Source: Vitellaria paradoxa (lineage: Eukaryota; Streptophyta; Magnoliopsida; Ericales; Sapotaceae). Taken from it: a DNA stretch of 64,000 nt. The DNA is taken from NCBI GenBank assembly GCA_019916065.1, contig CM034234.1, forward strand, positions 17,189,520-17,253,519. Reading direction: 5' to 3'. Positions 46,401 to 58,009 of this stretch are shown here, piece by piece. The translations under genes and the position numbers were made by a program. The notes beneath the pieces are model-generated. The model ran no database searches, had not been told where the DNA came from, and worked only from the letters and a program-made list of their open reading frames with translations. Position 1 is the stretch's first letter, and the number at the start of each line of letters is the position of its first letter.

Positions 46401-48084
46401 AGTAACACAAGGATGTCTTTAAAAGTGGAGGGTAAGGGTTTAAATCTTACGAGGAGCATTTGCAACATTGTTTTCGGTTTGAAAATCATATCAATTTCAC
46501 GTTTAACTTATTAACTTTAGAATTGAGTTTTAAATAAATTAAATTTAAATAGTTTGATTATTTTACGTAAATTTAAATTAATCAAGTTTAAACTACAAAT
46601 TCTATTTAAAGAGAATTGGATTTCATAAACTTCTAGCAAAACCAACACAAATCAAATTCAGATTATTTGGTTGATTTAACAATTATACAAGTTCCACCTT
46701 CGATCATGTAAGTGATGTTTGAATGTATGGAATGAGTTGCACCATATACCTCACTAGGCTTAATTTGGGATTCTATTAGCCAATTTGCTTTTTTTCCCTT
46801 TACTTTGTTGTTAAAATTTACGTTGTTATTCAATATTATTTAACCATATTATTTATGTCCCTAAAAAAATTACAAAAATAAATAGAAATAGAATTTCTTC
46901 TTTTTTTTAAACAAATAAGAACAGTCAACATTTAAAATATATATATATATATATATATAGTTGGTGGCCGTTACCTTACGGCGACTAGGAGTAGGAAGTG
47001 GTAAGTTGGACTTGAAATTTACAAATTTCGCAATTAAATCAAATAGTTTTAAAATTTTAAAATGATAACCAAAAGAATTACTAAAAAAATTATAATCAAA
47101 ACATTTAAATAATATGTATTAATCGAGTAAAATTATATCAGTTTGATTATGATTTGGTCAGTCTGCATATTTAAAAATCTAAATAATTAATTTATTTATT
47201 GTTTTTGGAAAAAGAAAAAAAAATTCAAATAGGAAGGTCGTACGCAAACCGATAAAAGAGGAGTCAACAACGAAAAGAAAGTAATTGGTGGCCCCTACCA
47301 TGATGAAGACAACATCAGCAGCCGGAATGGACTCGAACATGTCACCCCCAACATGAGTAACTCCAGGATACTCTGGTGCTGTGGCGATGACATGTGGCAA
47401 ATCAAAGTTGATTGCTCTTATATGTGGAAAAGCCCTGACAATCTCAGCCGTCGCCGCTCCGGTACCACCCCCAACATCCACCAGTGATCCAATGCGTTCG
47501 AACCCATCTTTATATCCCGAGACGATGGCTCTAGTCGTGATCCTAGCCGTACTTCCCATTCCGTGATTGAAGATCGTGTTGAATTCGGGGTTCGCCGCCG
47601 CATGATCCCAGATCTCGTGGCCGTGGGCCTTCTTGAAAGCGGTCCCACCTTCTCTCACGCAGCGACTCAAGTGGGAGAACGGTGCCATCATCGACGGATG
47701 ATTTCCCATCTCCATGATTGGGATCAGGCTTAGTTCGTTAGCATCGTCGTGGAGTAACCATTTGGATGAGTGGGTCAGCCCGTAGAGAGGCTCTGCGCCG
47801 TCCGATGGAGAGCTAACGGTGAAGATCTTTTTGCGGACAAGAAATCGCATGATGCGCGAGAGGGAGGTGATATCAGCCGGCCGGGAAGCAGAGCCGACGG
47901 ATGAGGCGATCTGGGAGAGGGTGATTGGACAGCCGTGCGAATGTATGATATCAGCTATGCGGAGCTCAACAGCACATTTCAATGCTGAGGTGTGTGCAAA
48001 ACTAAGCATGCACTCCCATACATCTGCTTGACCTTGTAGCGTTAGCGCCTCTTCTTCATCAATCACTTCCCTTCTTCCTTCCAT
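43467..48084 (-). CDS. Plant class II SAM-dependent O-methyltransferase 1 (361 residues)
   Basis: Probably transfers a methyl group from S-adenosylmethionine to a hydroxyl of a phenolic, alkaloid or related small molecule in the cytosol; the substrate cannot be read from sequence. Exon 1 is 48084-47299 (262 codons) and exon 2 is 43766-43467 (99 codons plus TGA), with a phase-0 GT-AG intron of 3532 bp. The N-terminal dimerisation region includes ALKCAVELRIADIIHSHG (residues 34-51). The SAM-binding motif LVDVGGGTG is at 201-209, GGDMF at 246-250, and the catalytic histidine is His266 in WTLHDW. The C-terminus ends PALPSIIEAYPQ. The usual HDWSDEDC is HDWGDGDC here. The length is typical. It most resembles the acetylserotonin or benzylisoquinoline/flavonoid O-methyltransferase type. 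A tandem paralogue lies at 54739-58009. Confidence 0.9.
44029..45949. mobile_element. Tourist-like MITE (family M1, copy b) interrupted by a solo LTR
   Basis: The outer parts 44029-44280 and 45876-45949 align with the intact copy at 60905-61232. The ends are GGTGTCATTT and, inverted, GTTGATATTTGG, flanked by TAA at 44026-44028 and 45950-45952. Removing the LTR and one target repeat leaves 326 bp, against 328 bp for the intact copy. It lies in the intron of methyltransferase 1. Confidence 0.75.
44281..45870 (+). mobile_element. Solo LTR, 1590 bp, in the intron of methyltransferase 1
   Basis: Begins TGTTAGCCCA and ends TGGGACAACA, an 8/10 terminal inverted match with canonical TG...CA ends. 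TAGAG lies on both sides (44276-44280 and 45871-45875). It has a TATAAATAG promoter box at about 45203 and a CCCTAATCACCCCCTCTAG block near the 3' end, as in many Copia LTRs. There is no primer-binding site or coding region, so it is most simply the product of LTR-LTR recombination. The strand given is only the one on which the TATA box reads forward. Confidence 0.8.
45953..47298. other. Rest of the methyltransferase 1 intron, with a degraded SINE-like segment
   Basis: An A-box-like TCAGCTCAATGGG (46382-46394) and a B-box-like GGTTTAAATCTTA (46437-46449) suggest an old tRNA-derived SINE. The rest is A/T-rich, with an (AT)n run near 46938-46958. The splice donor is ATG|GTAGGG at 47299/47298. 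Confidence 0.35.
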
Positions 48085-48085
48085 T

Positions 48086-48086
<1 letters not shown>

Positions 48087-48164
<78 letters not shown>
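48087..48164. repeat. Compound microsatellite (CT)n-(CA)n in the methyltransferase 1 leader
   Basis: (CT)n runs from 48087 to 48125 and (CA)n from about 48131 to 48164, immediately upstream of the start codon on the minus strand. The transcript would carry a GA repeat right before the ATG. GA repeats are known binding sites for plant BPC/GAGA factors. Confidence 0.85.
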
Positions 48165-48165
<1 letters not shown>

Positions 48166-48166
<1 letters not shown>

Positions 48167-48690
48167 GGGATGCCCTTAAGCAGGCCAGTAATGGGCTAAA
48201 GTTGGTCAATTATGATGGCTTGATCAAATATTCCTGGTCAAGTCAATGGAGTCGTTAGCAGGACTAGAAGCGCAAATAAATATATATTTCGGGAATGTTT
48301 AGTTTATCAAAATTATTAAAAATTATTAATTTTTTTAATTAAATTTTATTATATGTTACTTTTAAATTAATTTTAATTTTATACTTTTTCTTGTAATTTT
48401 TTTTTTACCACCCAAACACTCTTAATAAGAGTTTATTTTATCTACATCACTTGTCATTTCGATTTTGTATAATTAAATTTTATAAATTTCATAAATATGT
48501 ATTTAAATTTTTCAATTTGTATTAGATTCACTCATAGTCATCTATTAAATTTTTTATCCAAAGCACCATTTGTTAAGTTTTTTTATCCAAATTGTAACAA
48601 TTGACTAATTCAATACTATAAAATTATCGTTATATCTTTATTATTAATTAATAAAAGAAAAATGCTCCAACAAACTAAAAATTTTATTCT
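48166..48690. other. Promoter region of methyltransferase 1 and intergenic DNA
   Basis: The first 150 bp are less A/T-rich and contain three TGGTCAA-type words (GTTGGTCAATT, CCTGGTCAAGTCAATGG), which include W-box-like TTGAC on the minus strand. No TATA box could be fixed with confidence. Confidence 0.35.
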
Positions 48691-50175
48691 AAGGAGATGT
48701 TTGTTTTAGGGATAATGGAGGGTAAATTTTACTGGATAATTTTTACCCTCCATTATATCAGTTTAAATGATGAGAGTAACAATTACTCTAAATTAACAAT
48801 TATCTCCATACGGGGGTAAATTTTTACTCTAAGGGGTGAGTAAGGGGAGTAATTTAAAAATTTTACTCTTTTCTCATTACTCCTGTAAAATATTTCTTTA
48901 CCTCCTTGTAAAATCTTAAAGTACATTCTTCTTTAAATAATTATCATAAATATTATAAAATAATAATTTATTTAATCAAACTAAAATCAATCAATAGCTA
49001 AAATTAATTATTAAATTATTTTATCAAAATAATATTTAATAAATAACAATTTATTATTAAAATAATTATATTTTATTTTATTAAAATAATACTATTGAAA
49101 TATTAATTTATGACTAAAATTATTTATATTCTCAAATTAAAATTAATATTTAATAAATAACAATAACTTATTAAAATAATTTATGTTATTAAAACATTTT
49201 ATTAAATGAAAATTGTCTCATAAATAATAATGTACTAGATTGTGTATGGTATTAATATAATTTATTAAATCAATAATTTATTTAAATAAATTAAAATTAT
49301 TTGTTTTATTAAATATTTTATCATAGTAAAAATAATTTTTAACAAATAATAATTAACTATTAGAATTTTACCTCCGTGCAAAATCTTAAAGTAGATTCTT
49401 CTTTAAATAATTATCATGAATATTATAAAATAATAATTTATTTAATCAAACTAAAATTAATCAATAGCTAAAATTAATTATTAAATTATTTTATCAAAAT
49501 AATATTTAATAAATAACAGTTTATTATTAAAATAATTTATTTTATTTTATTAAAATAATACTATTGAAATATTAATTTATGACTAAAATTATTGATATAC
49601 TCAAATTAAAATTAATATTTAATAAATAATAATAACTTATTATAATAATTTATGTTATTAAAACATTTTATTAAATGAAAATTATGTCTCATAAATAATA
49701 ATTTACTAGATTGTGTATGGTATTAATATAATTTATTTAAATAAACTAAAATTATTTGTTTTATTAAATATTTTATCATAGTAAAAATAATTTTTAACAA
49801 ATAATAATTAACTATTAGAATTAATTACAATTGAAATATTAATCTATAATAAAATTATTTTTTATAATTAATATTTTTACTTAAAAGTATATATTTTAAT
49901 AATATATTTTTTACTAAAATTAATTATTATTAAAATAACAATGATTATATTGATTTATTTTATTGTAACATTTTATTAAAATTAAGCATTAATTTTTACC
50001 CTTGGTCAATTTATCTTCATTCTTAACACAATTAACTTTTACTCCTTCAAAATATATAGTATTCCAAACATAATATAATTATTAACGAGTAATATTTACT
50101 CTCTCGTTTCAATTATAAGTATTACAAACTTGTTACCCCAGTACCCATTACCAAGATAATAATTACCTAAGTAAT
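48690..50175. mobile_element. Large AT-rich non-autonomous element with an internal duplication
   Basis: A block starting near TTTAGGGATAATGGAGGGTAAA and ending near GTTACCCCAGTACCCATTACC encloses about 1.4 kb of extremely A/T-rich DNA. The edges look like imperfect inverted ends but do not match well enough to be sure. Inside is a 470-bp tandem duplication. No coding capacity. Confidence 0.3.
48901..49822. repeat. 470-bp tandem duplication
   Basis: Copy 1 is 48901-49370 and copy 2 is 49371-49822. Both begin CCTCC.TG.AAAATCTTAAAGTA and end in AACTATTAGAATT. Copy 2 lacks about 16 bp present in copy 1 near 49265. Otherwise few differences are seen. Confidence 0.85.
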
Positions 50176-51740
50176 CTTTTATCTCCAAAATTTTCAACCC
50201 ACACCTAATCGTATCCTAATACTTTAATTTATTTATTCTATTTTATCGAAATTTATTGTAGAATATGACAAATAAATTAGAGTATTGTCAATAAATTTTA
50301 CCATTTTTGTAATAAAATTTAACAAAACAAAATAAAGGTAATTTTGTTTAATAATAAAATATAAAGATAATTTCATAATATTCAAACAATTAATAATTAT
50401 TTTTTAGATAAAAAAATCTACCAGAGAAGATCTAAATAAATGCAATATAAATCTCAAAAAGACTAAGTGTCTATAAAATTGCACAAAATTGAAATAATAG
50501 GAGTGTAGGTAAAATAAATTTATATTATAATAAAAAATATATTTATGTATTAAGAATTGTCAATTAAAATTGACTGGCCCCATGATTCACCACATAAAAA
50601 TAAGAAAACTACTTGACTTTAACATATATATACGATGATTCGGAACTTTGGTTTTTGTTGGTCTCATCGTTCTTGGACCTACTCTAAGATAAATATTTCG
50701 TACTTTGTTGATTGAATGAATATTAAACAATGAACATTGAGGTGAATGTTCTCCCCATTAGTTAATTCATAGGCATTGGTTTTCAATTAGATAGCCCCGT
50801 TTAATAATATTTATGTTTATTATTTTTTTTAAATTCATAAATTTTAAAAAATTAATAACAAAAACATGGTTGTTAAACTTGTTTTATTTTTTTATTTTAA
50901 AAAAATAAAAATTTAAACAGAAAAATAATAAAAAGGTATTTTCACTCTTTTTTCTTGTTGTAAACATTTTGTCAGTTTTAATTTTATTATATCATATTAA
51001 AAAAATATTTTATTCACATATTTTATTAAAATAAGTTATTTTTAATAAATAATATAATTAAATTAAGAATCCTATTAACGGATGCGTGGGACATCCAATA
51101 AGACCCAATTAATATATACCACTTAATAATATCTTTTATTTTGATAGAGCTATACATAAAAAAAGTACGAAACATTACTACATATCATATTTTTATTGGT
51201 TTTTAATGGATGCGCCTAGGGCACTTGATAACAAATTGTCTTAAATTAATTTAATAATTTAATAATATAAATATATTTTATTAAATGATTTTTTATAAAT
51301 AATATAATTAAATTATATTTAACATGTTTTATTTTTACTGATTTAAATGTTTCTAATAAATAATATAATTAAACAAATTTAATTGATTATCATTTTAATA
51401 ATTAATTAAATTAATATGAAATATATTTTATCAAAATCAATAATTTTTTTAAAAATTAATAAAATTGACTACTGCAAAAAAAAATAAAAGTTAATTATTG
51501 CAAATAAAATTGTTTTCAAATACAATTTTAATTTTCATTTTAAGAAAAAATGATAATAGGAAATTAAACAAAAAAACATAAACAGTTAAATATAAACAAA
51601 AAATATCAATAGAAAATTCTAGTAAATTTAAGTAATTTGCTTCAAAAAATATACTTATAAGAAAATTATGGAAAATTCTAGAACTATAAGGATATATAGA
51701 TAATTCTAAATAATTGGGAATTATTCTTCACATAGTGCAG
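50176..51740. other. AT-rich intergenic DNA
   Basis: No feature is supported. Very low G+C, with many short A/T repeats. Confidence 0.35.
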
Positions 51741-51749
51741 TAAAAAAAT

Positions 51750-52985
51750 TCTTGTAGTAAGGATGAAGGTGGGCTTGGTTTGAAGAAGATAAAGGATTGG
51801 AACCTTGCTTCAATGACAAGGTATATTTGGTTACTCTGCCAGCCTTCTTCTACTTCTCTGTGGGTGTCTTGATTAAGCTAAATCTTCTGCATAAAGAGCA
51901 ATTTGGGGTTGCAAAAGTCCCTTGGAATTGTTCTTGGACTTGGCGGAAGATTTTAAAGCCACATGATAAGGTGCAGGCTTTTATTACTACATGGGTCGGT
52001 AATGGTTCTCATACCTCTTGTAGTTTGATTCTTGAATGCCTCAGAGTCCCTATTTGTCATGTTCCCACAACTCGAGTTATTTTTTATTTTGGATTGTCAA
52101 ATGATGTCAAAGTAAGTGTCATCATCTCCTTGGATAGTTGGCACTGGCCAATTGCAAATTTCATCAAGCTACTTGATTTGAAAGAGGAGACTCTCTCTAT
52201 GCCTCCCAATTGCTCTAGGGAACATCAGGGTTCTATAGAATAGTACACGAAATTTCTCTATTAAAGTATCTTGGGAAGTTTTTCATTCTCATTCTCTAAG
52301 AGTGTCTTGGAAACATGTGGTTTGGTTCAAGTACCATATATCTCGCCATTCCTTTATTGTATGGCCTGTTATTCAAGGATGTTTAAATACTCAAGATCGA
52401 CTTTTCTCCTTTGGAATGATTGAACACGTCTTGTCATTTGTACGGAGATAATGTTGAAGATCATGTTCACTTTTTCTTTGGATGCCCATTCTCTTTTCAG
52501 GTTTGGAAGACCATTCTTGACGAATGTGACTTTGACACTTCTTCTTCTTCTTGGTTTGCTTTTTAGCAATGGATTTGCTCTACCTTTAAGGGTACTTCTC
52601 TTCTCTCTTACATTGTTTGTTCTCCTTTGCTACAAGGGTTTACTATCTATGAAGAGAAAGAAACTCTCAGCTACATGGTGGATCCCCCATGATCAAAGTA
52701 TCTCTGATTTCTATGATCACAATATGGTTCCTTTGAGATTATTGAAGTGTTCTGGCTTTCCAAACACTTCTGCTAATCTCCATTTGATTCACAGTTGGCA
52801 CATATCCCCTTCTCTTATTGGTAGTTAGCTTTGTTTATGTTTTTCTTTGTTTATTTGTAATTGCTCAGTATTAATGATTATTTCTCTGAGCTTTGATTGA
52901 TGTATTTTCCCAAGCGTATACTCTTGTGTACTTTACCTTTTTGTTCATTAATTTAATTTACTTACCTTTCAAAAAGAAAAAAATA
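51750..52985 (+). mobile_element. L1-type LINE 3' remnant
   Basis: The translated frames match the end of plant L1 ORF2. First comes GGLGLKKIKDWNLASM (from 51768), then in another frame CSWTWRKILKPHDKVQAFI and VGNGSHTS. The zf-RVT region follows in pieces: ISRHSFIVWPVIQG, DNVEDHVHFFFGCPFSFQVW and DECDFDTSSSSWF. Several stops and frameshifts separate these blocks, so it is a dead fragment. The 3' end has a short A-rich tail (AAAAAGAAAAAAA, about 52970-52985). No clear target duplication was found. The 148-codon open frame at 51797-52243 belongs to this remnant. Confidence 0.75.
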
Positions 52986-53880
52986 ATATTTTGAGTCAAT
53001 GTCTAAATTGAGTATAAGACCTTCAATGGTTGCGGGACTAACATGTAGTGTCATCTAAACACTAGCTACTTGTAGGAATGAAATACGCATGATTTTGAGT
53101 CCCAGAGCACCCATAGTCAACAAATATAGTTTTAAGTGTAAATTTTAAATTTAGAACACTCATATTTTAAATCAACCGTCTATATTGAAAACAATACATT
53201 TTTAGTGGCTGCAATTCTCGACAAGTAGTGTCATTTAGGCACTAATTACTTGTATAAAATAATTGTACACGATTTCGAATTCCAAAGTGCCCGTAAAGCA
53301 AAAATGTGATTTTAATTTTAATTTTTTTTCATAAGTTTGAAGTTTAACTAATAAATTCCTTTATTAGTTTTGTGTTCTAATAGTATTAATTTATAGGGCA
53401 ATGTAGCTGTGCGTTATTCACTATGGGGACAGTTATTTGTTATGAAATTTGTATATTGTTTATGTTATTACTATTTTTATGTGTCAGATGATTTATAATT
53501 AAGTTGTAATATTTCTTAATTTAAATTTATAATAATTATTTTTTTATGTATATTGGAAAATTTTATTTGTAACTTATGATATTTTTATTTTGATTTTTTT
53601 ATTTACTAATGATTTTATAATTTTATGATCAATCTTGTTTAAAATGAATATTGAATTAGGTGAGACTATTTGCACTGCACAAATAAATTCTTTCACTCTA
53701 TTTTATTTTTTTATTAAATAAAATTACACAATTTAAGAGTATTAATGACATTAAAATTATACAACATATTTTATTAAAAAAAATGAAAGTAATTGTATAA
53801 TTTTATTTAATAAAAAAGTAAGTTAGAGTGTAAGAATATATCTGTGAAGTATAAATAGACTTGATTAAATTTAGTACTAA
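52986..53880. other. Intergenic DNA
   Basis: Two related short blocks (about 53020-53110 and 53200-53300) share TAGTGTCAT.TA..CACTA..TACTTGTA and GTACACGATTT/GCATGATTTTGA.T.C words. No gene is supported. Confidence 0.35.
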
Positions 53881-54229
53881 GGGCCCGTTTGGCATAAGAT
53901 AAAACTTCATAAAATTCTATAAATCTCTAATAACTCATTTTCCTCTAATTTTCTCGTCATCACTAATTTCAAAAAATTTCAATATTTCGTTAAAAAAAAT
54001 CTGAAAGTAGGTTAATCGAATGTGTAAATTTTTTATACAATTATATTCTTTGTGTCGAAAGTTTTCAAACGAGTACCATTGTCGTTACTTTTTGTGAATT
54101 TTTTTGAATCCGTGGGAACGGATTTGAAAAATCGTTCCCATAGTTTGTGACTTTTTAGAAAAAAGCGACGCTAAAATTAACTCCAAATGACATTTTATCT
54201 CAATTTATCTAATTTTTTCTTGTGTATAT
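53881..54229 (+). mobile_element. MITE family M2, copy 1
   Basis: Starts GGGCCCGTTTGGCATAAG after TAA (53878-53880) and is collinear with 55435-55800 and 63421-63782. The right end has decayed. A core hairpin GGGAACG (54114-54120) / CGTTCCC (54133-54139) is intact here. Confidence 0.65.
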
Positions 54230-54239
54230 TAAATTATAT

Positions 54240-54738
54240 TTAACCGTGCGTTATTGAACAATTTGTTGGTCACTTAGTGATAGGCAAAATTGACAGGCAA
54301 AACTGTTATTAATTAGAAAAGAAGTAAAATTTGATATTTCGTTGAACACCAAAATTTCAAAAATTGGTAATTTTATGTAGAAAATTAAGCCTCTAAACAA
54401 TACTTATATATAACATTTTTTTTTTCTTTTTGGGGTATCCAATTTTGCACCGACGAGTCCGTCCGCGTGCATCCAGAGCAAGAGATGAGCCAACCTCGAA
54501 AATCGTAAAAAAATGTTATTCCAAATCACAACTCCATTATTTGACAATTACAATTGATGTTGACAATAAAGGACACTGATTTTAGGCTTATTTTACATAT
54601 TTATTATGCCGTTCTCTTATTATACAGTGCAGCGCACCAAATTCAGACACAATACCTATAAATTAAAATTCGTACGTGACATAGCCGCCCCATAAATCAC
54701 GTGACGGTAACTGGAGAGCAAGACGGAAGACCAAGTCA
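54240..54738. other. Downstream region of methyltransferase 2
   Basis: No gene. The last 100-200 bp probably hold the 3' UTR of the minus-strand methyltransferase. Confidence 0.35.
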
Positions 54739-57700
54739 TCAGAGAGGAGAAGCCTCGATGATAGACAGCATAGCAGGGATTTTGATGACGTTGTAGCGTG
54801 GAAACCCTCCTTCCTCTAATACTTTCTTCCACTCAAGCTCTGTCCTCTCCTTTCCGCCTGAACTGTGAGCTATCATTAGTACATCGAACGCCATCGCTGT
54901 GTCCTCAAACATGCCCCCGCCTTCTGGCTTCAGAACTAGTTCGACAATAATAAGCTTCCCGGTTTTCTCCGGTATCGCTTTCCGGCAATTTCTCAATATC
55001 TTCACGCAATCCTCGTCGCTCCAGTCATGCATTATCCACTGCATATGTTCGTGGAAATTGTCAACTTTGACATGGTTTTTAATAAGGAAACTTGGTGATT
55101 TTATTGCTTTTTTTTTCTTTTTTCCTTCAATTCCTAGACGGCGAGTGCCAACTTCAAGTTATTGTGGCAATCATTTTCAACAAAAAAATGTCATTTTAGA
55201 AGAATAATTTATTAAAAAAATATTAGATTGATATATATATATATATATATATATATTGTATAATTTAAGGTATCTAGACTTAAACCCGTTCGCCAACGTC
55301 TTAATTAATATCTGAAATTTTAAATTTAACAATTGAGTAAATCTAAAATTTTTTTTAAATCTAAAATTTTAATAGTTGACGTAACTCTCATAATTTTTAG
55401 ATTGACGTCGAAATGTATAAATGGAGCATTTTAAGTCTCGTTTGGCATAAAATAAAATTTCAAAAAATTCTATAAATTTCTAACAATCATTCTACCTTTA
55501 ATTTTTCAGTCATCACTAATTTTAAAAAATTTCAATATTTCACTAAAAAAATAAAAATATATTATAAAAGTAGGTTAACCGAATGTATAATTTTTTTATA
55601 CAATCATATAATTGTGTCGAAAGTTTTTAAACGAATACCATTGTCGCTATTTTTTGTGAATTTTTTTGAATCCGTGGAAACGGATTTGAAAAACCTGTTC
55701 CCACAATTTGTGACTTTTTAGAAAAAAACGACGCCAAAATTAATCTCAAGCCGACATTTTATTCCAATTTATCTTATTTTTTCTTACTTCAAACGGGACC
55801 TTAATAAAATCACCCATTAAAATGTACAGTAATTGTAAAAGGCCTATTAGGACATGAGCCGAGGTGAAATGGTTTCATCGTGTTGTAAATGGACAGATTG
55901 TAAAAAGTGGGCTTGAAGCAATTATGCTGAACCAAGTGGAATAAATTGATTAGCAGAAGTCCGGAACTAGAGGTTGACGTTGGAGGTAGCTCCAAAATGG
56001 ACAATAGTTTTACAGATGTCTTACATGCTGCAGTAAAAAATTAAATATTAATATAAATAATTAGTCCTGTCAAAATTTATCCTAGTCATTATATATATTT
56101 TTTTATAGAACTAAGCATTTTAATTAATTCTCATTTTAATTTTTGGCTTGTCTATATATAATGATATTATGCTTGAGAAATTTAGTTAAATAAATCGTTA
56201 ATATAATGTTGAGATTTTCAAATTTATCACTTTAATATTATGTTTGGAAACATTCTTCTTCTAAAAATAATTTGATTTTAAAATAAAGAATTGATTTGAT
56301 TTAATTTGATAGATAAAATTTTATATTTGAAATACAGGCTTAAATTTAAGAATTAAATTGAATTAAGAGAAATATTAAATTTGATTATGTTAGTAGAAAA
56401 TAAAAAATATGATAAATATGATATATGAGAGTAATTTATCCATTTACTTAGATGATTTAAAAAATAAAATCTCATCAAATTCTATTATTTTGTGATGTGG
56501 CATCAAATGATATAGAAATTACACTATTTTAGTTATAAAATAAAATTAAATCTAACTCATAAAATAAGTTTTCAATTTTAAACATAAAAACTTATAAGAA
56601 TTCTTATCAATCCGCCATTTCACACAAAGTATAATACAAAAATACAATTAATATGCACAATATTTACAAAATCATGTTGTCATTTTTTTTTCTAAAGTTT
56701 CGTTTAACAAAAATAGCTAGTAGTTAAAGCTATTAGCTACTAGTTTTTTTATTTTTTTTAAATGATCAAATCTATTATCTGACATTTTAAACTTCTTTTA
56801 AATTTTGAAGGGACAAAAATATCAAATTAATAAAAAGATAAAAAATTACATTCTAAAAAGTTAGTTTTTTTTTTCCTTTCCAAACACAAAGAAAAGTTAA
56901 CTTTTTACTTAGTTAGTAGTTACTAGCTAACAAAAAAAAAAAGTTAGCTTTTTTATCTCTTTGGGTGCATTTGGTTGCACAAAAAAATTGAAATTTTTAG
57001 TAACTTTTAATAATTAAAATTTATATACTTTTGATAAAATTTGAAATTTTTAGTAATATTTAATATAATAATTTTTGTTTGTTTAATAAAAAATTAAAAA
57101 ATATCAAAAAATTTTTTGAACGAAAGTTTACTAAAATTTAGAAATTACCAAATAAGCAACTGAAAAAAAAAAAAAACTAAAATTATACTTTCTGTACAAC
57201 CAAACGGGAAACATATGTGCGTGCGCGCGCGCGCGTACCTTCATGAAGACTGCATCAGCATCAGGAATGGCCTTAAACATATCACCTCCAACATGAGAAA
57301 CTGCTAATCCACGGTACTCAGGAGCCGTTGCAACAACATGCGGCAAATCAAAGTTGATTCCCTTAATGTGAGGATATTCCTTCACAATCTCAGCGATTGC
57401 AGCCCCGGTCCCACCACCCACATCCACCACCGATCCCACGCGGCCGAACCCATTCTTATACCCTGAGACGACCGCCTTCATCGCGATCCTGGCCGTACAT
57501 TCCATTCCATCATTGAACAACTTGTTGAAATCGGGGTTGATGGATGCGTACTCCCATATCTCACGGCCATGACACTTCTTGAATGCAATCCCACCTTCTC
57601 TCACGCACCTGCTAAGGCAATGCCAGGGGGCGAGGGCCGTCGGATCATTCTCCATCAGCAGCATCGGAGCCAGGCTCAGCTCAGCTTCGTGTAGAATCCA

Positions 57701-58009
57701 CCTAGACGAGTGTGTCAGCCCGTAGTAGAGGTCTCCACCGTCTGATCGAGGACTAGCGGTGAATATCTTTTTCCGGACCAGCAATCTCATGATACGGGCT
57801 AAGGAAGCGATATCTGGGGAAGCAGAGTCGATGGATGAGGCGATTTGGGACAAGGTGATTGGGCAGCCGTGGGAGTGTATGATATCTGCTATGCGGAGCT
57901 CCACAGCACATTTCAACGCCATAGAGTCCGCAAAGTTAAACATGTATCGCCATATCTGTGCCTGCCCTTCAAGCGTTGCCTCTGCATCAATTGCTTCCTT
58001 CTCCTCCAT
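54739..58009 (-). CDS. Plant class II SAM-dependent O-methyltransferase 2 (356 residues)
   Basis: Same family and orientation as the gene at 43467-48084. Exon 1 is 58009-57239 (257 codons) and exon 2 is 55038-54739 (99 codons plus stop), split by a phase-0 GT-AG intron of 2200 bp at the same position as in the paralogue. Motifs are ALKCAVELRIADIIHSHG (31-48), the SAM-binding VVDVGGGTG (194-202), GGDMF (241-245), and the catalytic His261 in WIMHDWSDEDC. The C-terminus is PAMLSIIEASPL. In exon 2 it matches methyltransferase 1 at about 63 of 99 residues by eye. All motifs are canonical, so this copy looks catalytically sound. Substrate unknown; acetylserotonin, flavonoid or alkaloid O-methyltransferases are the nearest types. 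The donor site abuts a (CG)n tract. Confidence 0.92.
55435..55800 (+). mobile_element. MITE family M2, copy 2 (in the intron of methyltransferase 2)
   Basis: Ends are GTCTCGTTTGGCATAA and, inverted, GGTCCCGTTTGAAG, flanked by TTAA at 55431-55434 and 55801-55804. About 366 bp, non-coding. Its intronic position shows the intron has grown by transposition. Confidence 0.7.
55806..57212. other. Rest of the methyltransferase 2 intron
   Basis: A/T-rich. At about 56690-56960 palindromic words (AGCTAGTAGTTAAAGC, TTAGTAGTTACTAGCTAAC) at both ends of a 260-bp stretch suggest a further MITE. From 56960 to 57180 there is sequence related to the M4 repeats at 20747 and 63000. Confidence 0.35.
57213..57238 (-). 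other. (CG)n Z-DNA-prone tract at the methyltransferase 2 splice donor
   Basis: On the minus strand exon 1 ends ...ATGAAG and the intron begins GTACGCGCGCGCGCGCAC followed by GCACATATGT. The alternating purine-pyrimidine run starts at the donor itself. It is the only such tract in the window. Confidence 0.8.

Noticed and set aside
51797..52243. 148-codon open frame as a host gene
   Set aside because: Its translation matches the C-terminal part of plant L1 ORF2, and the adjoining frames hold the rest of the broken LINE.
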